A stretch of 64,000 nt of DNA from Reyranella sp. (GTDB lineage: Bacteria > Pseudomonadota > Alphaproteobacteria > Reyranellales > Reyranellaceae). Position 1 is the stretch's first letter. Each line of letters opens with the position of its first letter. A model generated the notes under the pieces. It was not told the DNA's origin and made no database searches. It worked only from the letters and a program-made list of their open reading frames with translations. Of this stretch, positions 60,318 through 64,000 are shown piece by piece. The DNA lies in NCBI GenBank assembly GCA_029946105.1, contig JAQSDW010000002.1, positions 26,224-90,223 of the forward strand, written 5' to 3'. Position numbers and translations under genes: made by a program.

Positions 60318-61367
60318 ATGCTGCATCGTCTATTGGCTGGAGCGGCGCTCGCAGCCATGATCGCGTCCGGTGCCGCTGCGCAGGACCTGCCCAAGAGCCA
60401 GTTCAAGGTCATCGGCCTCAACAGCCCGACGCCAGTCTCCATCTACGACGAGCTGCCGTTCTGGCGAAAGACGATTCCCGAGGCATCGAAGGGCGCCATC
60501 ACCGTCGACGTGACGCCGCTCGACCAGATGGGCATCGACGACAAGACCATGCTGCGGCTGCTCAAGCTCGGCGTCATGGACTTCGCCGCCATGGACATCT
60601 CCAAGATGGCCGGCGACGACCCGCGCTTCGAGGCCTGCGATCTCGCCGGGCTCACCCTGACGCCCGACAAGGCGCGGGCTGCCTGCGACGCCTATCGCGC
60701 CGTGATCGACCGGCAATTGCAGAAGAACTGGAACGCCAAGCTGCTGGCGTTCGGCGGCAACACGCCCCAGGTCTTCTGGTGCCGCGAGGTCCTCGCCGGC
60801 CTGGAAGACCTCAAGGGCAAGAAGATCCGCGTGTTCAACAACACGATGCGCGATTTCCTGAGTGGTGTCGGCGGCACCGCCGTCAGCATGGCCTTTGCAG
60901 AGGTCGTTCCGGCTCTCAACAACGGCGTGGTCGATTGCGGCGTGACGGGCAGCCTGTCGGGCAACACGGCCGGCTGGGCCGAGGTGACCAAGTCGATCTA
61001 TCCGATGTCGCTCGGCTGGAGCATCAACGTGCTGGCGGTCAACCTCAACACCTGGAAGCGGATCGATCCCAAGACGCAGGCTTTCCTGACCGACCAGTTC
61101 AAAGCCTACGAAGACAAGATGTGGGCGACGATCAAGACGACGACCGGCGAGGCCGACAACTGCAACACCGGCCAGCAGCCCTGCACCATGGGCAAGCTCG
61201 CCAAGACGACCATCGTCGCGGTCAAACCCGAGGAGATGGCGGCGCACAAAAAGCTGGTTGAGGGCGCGGTGCTGGCGGGCTGGGCCAAGCGCTGCGGCGT
61301 CGAGTGCACCAAGGAATGGAACGACACCGTCGGCAAGGCACTCGGCCTGAAGGCGCCCACGCCGTAA
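60318..61367 (+). CDS. TRAP transporter substrate-binding protein (DctP family)
   Basis: A 349-residue periplasmic protein. Signal peptide MLHRLLAGAALAAMIASGAAAQ, then KFKVIGLN-type opening (SQFKVIGLNSPTPVSIYDELPFWRKTI), DQMGIDDKTMLRLLKLGVMDFAAMDI and DCGVTGSLSGNTAGWAEVTKSIYPMSLGW, typical of DctP/TAXI-like proteins. Cys in KRCGVECTKEWN near the end may form a disulfide. ATG 60318 is preferred, 7 nt after GGAGG, over a TTG two codons upstream. First gene of a three-gene TRAP operon; the ligand is an organic acid or similar solute. Confidence 0.92.
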   Translation: MLHRLLAGAALAAMIASGAAAQDLPKSQFKVIGLNSPTPVSIYDELPFWRKTIPEASKGAITVDVTPLDQMGIDDKTMLRLLKLGVMDFAAMDISKMAGDDPRFEACDLAGLTLTPDKARAACDAYRAVIDRQLQKNWNAKLLAFGGNTPQVFWCREVLAGLEDLKGKKIRVFNNTMRDFLSGVGGTAVSMAFAEVVPALNNGVVDCGVTGSLSGNTAGWAEVTKSIYPMSLGWSINVLAVNLNTWKRIDPKTQAFLTDQFKAYEDKMWATIKTTTGEADNCNTGQQPCTMGKLAKTTIVAVKPEEMAAHKKLVEGAVLAGWAKRCGVECTKEWNDTVGKALGLKAPTP

Positions 61368-61383
61368 CCGAAAAAACGTCTCC

Positions 61384-61968
61384 ATGATCGGCGTTCGTCG
61401 CTTTGCCCAGTGGGGCCTGTGGTTCGGCGGCGCGCTCGTCCTGCTCGCCGCCGTGCTGATCGGCATCGACGTGCTCATGCGCAAGTTCCTGGCGCGCTCC
61501 ATCGGTGGCGCCGACGAGCTTGCCGGCTACGCGCTCGCGATCGGAACGGCCTGGGGCCTGGGGGCGACGCTGCTCGACCGTGCCCACATTCGCATCGATT
61601 CGCTCTACGTGCTGTTCCCCCAGAAGCTGCGCCTGCTTCTCGATGCCGTGGCGATCATCCTGCTGGTCGGTTTCTTTGCGCTCACGACCTGGCATGGGCT
61701 CGGTGTGGTCTCGCAGTCCTGGACGTCCGGCTCACGCAGCCAATCGGCCCTGGAGACGCCCACCATCATCCCGCAGGCACTGTGGATCGCCGGACTCGCG
61801 GCCTTCGTCGTGGTCGGCACGCTGCTGTTGCTCCAGGCGCTCCGGACTGCGCTCTCAGGCGATCTGCGGGGGGCGGCGGAATTGATCAGCACGCGTTCCG
61901 CCGAAGAAGAAGTCGAAGACGAGATCCGCGACCTGAAGGACCGCCAGGTGCGCGAAGGGAAAAACTGA
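61384..61968 (+). CDS. TRAP transporter small membrane subunit (DctQ)
   Basis: A 194-residue inner-membrane protein with four helices: FGGALVLLAAVLIGIDVLMRKF, GGADELAGYALAIGTAWGLGATLL, LDAVAIILLVGFFALTTWHGL and QALWIAGLAAFVVVGTLLLLQAL. DctQ proteins form the small subunit that couples the binding protein to the DctM channel. The C-terminus is charged (EEVEDEIRDLKDRQVREG) and cytoplasmic. It starts 16 bp after the binding-protein gene and ends one base before the dctM start. Confidence 0.9.
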   Translation: MIGVRRFAQWGLWFGGALVLLAAVLIGIDVLMRKFLARSIGGADELAGYALAIGTAWGLGATLLDRAHIRIDSLYVLFPQKLRLLLDAVAIILLVGFFALTTWHGLGVVSQSWTSGSRSQSALETPTIIPQALWIAGLAAFVVVGTLLLLQALRTALSGDLRGAAELISTRSAEEEVEDEIRDLKDRQVREGKN

Positions 61969-61969
61969 C

Positions 61970-63256
61970 GTGCTGGGCATTACCCTTCTCATCCTGATCG
62001 GTCTTCTGGCGCTCGCCATCCCGGTCGCCGCCGGCCTCGGCATCCTCGGCCTGTCGCTTTCGGGCATCTACTCGAAGCTGCCGCTGTCGCTGGCGATGGG
62101 CGAAATCGCCTGGGGCACGTCGAACAACTTCCTGCTCGTGGCGATTCCGTTCTTCGTGCTGCTGGGGGAGATCCTGCTGCGCTCGGGCATGGCCGAACGC
62201 ATGTACAACGCCCTGGTCCTCTGGGTGCCGTGGCTGCCCGGCGGCCTGATGCATTCCAACATTGCGGCCTGCGCGATGTTCGCCGCGACCTCGGGGTCGA
62301 GCGTGGCGACAGCCGCGACGATCGGCACCGTCGCCCTGGGCGAGGTCGAGAAGCGCGGCTATTCCGAACGGCTTTTTCTCGGCACCATCGCCGCCGGCGG
62401 CACGCTCGGCATTCTGATCCCGCCCTCGATCAACATGATCGTCTACGGCGTGCTTACCGAGACCTCCATTCCCAAGCTCTATCTCGCGGGCTTCATTCCC
62501 GGCCTCGTCCTGGCGAGCCTGTTCAGCCTGACGGTGCTGGTCATCTGCCTCATCTGGCCGGCGCTGGGCGGCAAACCGACGACGACGAGCTGGCAGCAGC
62601 GTATCGCTGCCCTGCCCGACCTGCTGCCGCCGCTGATCATCTTCCTCGCCGTGATCGGCTCGATCTATGCCGGCTGGGCAACCGCGACCGAGTCGGCGGC
62701 GCTGGGCGTCCTGGCCGCCCTCGGCATTGCGGCGGCAAACCGCAAGCTGACGTTACGGACGCTGCTGAACGCTTTCGAAGGCACGATGCGCACCACCGCC
62801 ATGATCATGGCGATCCTGCTCGCGGCCTACTTCCTGAATTTCGTCATCACGTCGATCGGCCTCACCGGACAGGTGAACAAATTCATCACCAGCCTCGGCC
62901 TGTCGAAGGTCCAGCTCCTCGTCGTCGTGGTGATCTTCTACTTCATCCTCGGCATGTTCATGGAAACCCTGTCAATGATGGTGGCGACTGTGCCCATCAT
63001 CGCACCGATCATGATCAAGGCCGGGTACGACCCGATCTGGTTCGGCATCATGATCATCATCCTGATGGAACTGGCGATGATCACGCCGCCGGTGGGCATC
63101 AACCTCTATGTCGTCCAGGGCCTGCGCAAAAAGGGCAGGATCGACGACGTCATCATCGGCACCTCGCCGTTCGTCGTCACCATGCTGCTGATGCTGCTGA
63201 TCCTGGCGATCTGGCCGCAGATCGCGCTCTGGCTGCCGCAAATGGCGGCGAACTAG
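61970..63256 (+). CDS. TRAP transporter large membrane subunit (DctM)
   Basis: A 428-residue polytopic protein of the DctM/SiaM type with 10-12 helices: LGITLLILIGLLALAIPVAAGLGILGLSLS, the EEC-like ETLSMMVATVPIIAPIMIKAGYDPIWFGIMIIILMEL loop and the ITPPVGINLYVVQGL near the C-terminus, which is the conserved sodium-coupling segment. It starts at GTG 61970, one base after the DctQ stop. With DctP and DctQ it imports an organic anion driven by Na+. The gene downstream, on the other strand, is a hydantoinase, so the imported solute could be hydantoin- or oxoproline-like. Confidence 0.92.
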   Translation: MLGITLLILIGLLALAIPVAAGLGILGLSLSGIYSKLPLSLAMGEIAWGTSNNFLLVAIPFFVLLGEILLRSGMAERMYNALVLWVPWLPGGLMHSNIAACAMFAATSGSSVATAATIGTVALGEVEKRGYSERLFLGTIAAGGTLGILIPPSINMIVYGVLTETSIPKLYLAGFIPGLVLASLFSLTVLVICLIWPALGGKPTTTSWQQRIAALPDLLPPLIIFLAVIGSIYAGWATATESAALGVLAALGIAAANRKLTLRTLLNAFEGTMRTTAMIMAILLAAYFLNFVITSIGLTGQVNKFITSLGLSKVQLLVVVVIFYFILGMFMETLSMMVATVPIIAPIMIKAGYDPIWFGIMIIILMELAMITPPVGINLYVVQGLRKKGRIDDVIIGTSPFVVTMLLMLLILAIWPQIALWLPQMAAN

Positions 63257-63272
63257 CGCCCTTCAGAACCAT

Positions 63273-63384
63273 CACCTCACCCTGAGGAGCGCCCGGAGGG
63301 CGCGCCTCGAAGGGTGGAACCCAGTGTCGCTGCTTCCCATCCTTCGAGACGCCGCGCTGCGCGCGGCTCCTCAGGATGAGGGTG
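63273..63384. repeat. paired palindromic repeats related to the 52.7-kb element
   Basis: Left arm 63273-63317 and right arm 63337-63384 are inverted copies of CTCA(C/T)CCTGAGGAGC-(GC hairpin)-TCGAAGG(G/A)TGG, separated by 19 bp and without a gene. Each arm folds by itself (GCGCCC-GGA-GGGCGC on the left). It sits between the convergent dctM and hyuA genes, where it can also act as a transcription stop. Confidence 0.75.
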
Positions 63385-63404
63385 TGCGGGCAAGTACAGC
63401 CAAT

Positions 63405-64000
63405 CTAAAGCGTGATCACGATGTTGCCGGCGCTATCGAGTTCGGCGCGGGCGCCGGGCGGGACGACGCAGGTCGTGTCGTATTCCTCGACGATCAGCGG
63501 ACCGGTGCGGCCCGTCGCAAGATCGGCCCGGCTCAGCACCGGCGTGTCCATCCAGCCATGGGCATCGCCGAACCAGGCCTTGCGCGACGCCAGTGCGACC
63601 GGCTCGACGCGGCTCGATTTTACGTTTTGCGGCACGCCGCCGTCCGCGCGCAGGCCCGAGCCTACGAGCTGGATTGCCACCAGTTCGACCGGTTCATCGG
63701 CGCCAGCACGATGGCCGTAGGTGCGTTCGTGCTCCTGGCCGAAGGCCTCCTCAAGATGGGCGACCATGCGCGCATCGATCGGCCCGTCCGGCACCGGCAC
63801 GGTGAGTTCGTAGCTCTGGCCCTTGTAGTGCAGCGCCGCCGACCGTTTTAGCCGCGCGCTGGCACCGGTGAAGCCTTCGACCGCGAGCTGTTCGCTCGCC
63901 TGCCGTGCCATCGCGTCCCAGGCTTTTCCGATCTCGCCGAGATCTGCCTGGCGCAGCAGCCGGCGGAAGGTGCGGGCATAGTGATGCTCGACGTCGGCAT
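63405..64000 (-). CDS. hyuA: hydantoinase/oxoprolinase A subunit, 3' part
   Basis: The C-terminal 198 residues of a HyuA-type ATP-dependent hydantoinase (or 5-oxoprolinase A) whose start lies beyond the window. Visible: ADVEHHYARTFRRLLRQADL, RSAALHYKGQSYELTVPVPDG, FGQEHERTYGHRAGADEPVELVAIQL and TGPLIVEEYDTTCVVPPGARAELDSAGNIVI, the usual C-terminal beta domain. It opens hydantoin, acetone/acetophenone-type or oxoproline substrates with ATP in cytoplasmic complexes with HyuB. Convergent with the TRAP operon, whose solute it may process. Confidence 0.9.
   Translation of the reverse strand, partial: ADVEHHYARTFRRLLRQADLGEIGKAWDAMARQASEQLAVEGFTGASARLKRSAALHYKGQSYELTVPVPDGPIDARMVAHLEEAFGQEHERTYGHRAGADEPVELVAIQLVGSGLRADGGVPQNVKSSRVEPVALASRKAWFGDAHGWMDTPVLSRADLATGRTGPLIVEEYDTTCVVPPGARAELDSAGNIVITL

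Overview
The window is high-GC, densely packed DNA of an alphaproteobacterium. The order thrB-rnhA, thrS-infC and rpmI-rplT-pheS-pheT-lepA, many secreted Bug/TctC-type binding proteins, a TRAP transporter, a SigF/NrsF pair and a coenzyme F420 gene set fit a soil or water alphaproteobacterium of the Rhodospirillales/Reyranella kind. That placement is inference from gene content; no rRNA is present.

Layout. 1-8.0 kb: end of homoserine kinase, RNase HI, a divergent regulator/MFS efflux pair with a palindromic operator, and small exported and metabolic proteins. 8.0-20.2 kb: the translation block thrS, infC, rpmI, rplT, pheS, pheT, lepA. A threonine-rich mini-ORF precedes thrS, infC appears to start at AUA, and four unrelated genes (one carrying an in-frame stop) sit between infC and rpmI. 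20.7 kb: tRNA-Ser(GGA).

21-30 kb is an accessory zone: MaoC, racemase and binding-protein genes, an AT-richer Xre/RES toxin-antitoxin pair with a four-fold 9-bp repeat upstream, a zinc-ribbon mini-protein, a FAD oxidoreductase, a tRNA-Arg(ACG) 3' fragment that looks like an integration scar, gene remnants (an SMC-like ATPase tail, a frameshifted umuC) and a chimeric Bug/TPR gene. 30-32 kb: a SigF-type ECF sigma factor and its NrsF anti-sigma, divergent from a CKG-repeat bufferin (bufA2) and DoxX; both directions carry a matching GTAAyG-N16-CGAA promoter.

32-37 kb: a complete branched-chain 2-oxoacid dehydrogenase operon (E1 alpha, E1 beta, E2, E3). 37-50.6 kb: hypotheticals, a TauD-type dioxygenase, an SDR, htpG, a VOC dioxygenase-like protein, a branched-chain-type ABC transporter with LivM fused to LivG, a PEP mutase-like lyase, a Bug protein and gluconokinase.

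50.8-60 kb is an F420 region: five luciferase-like monooxygenases, an Fgd-type F420-dependent glucose-6-phosphate dehydrogenase and cofE-cofD-cofC in a tightly overlapping operon. It is interrupted by a 370-bp element with 58-bp inverted repeats enclosing a broken GIY-YIG nuclease, and the cof part is flanked by two intergenic stretches full of short repeated words. 60-64 kb: a TRAP transporter operon, a second, gene-less copy of the inverted-repeat element, and the 3' part of a hydantoinase A gene.
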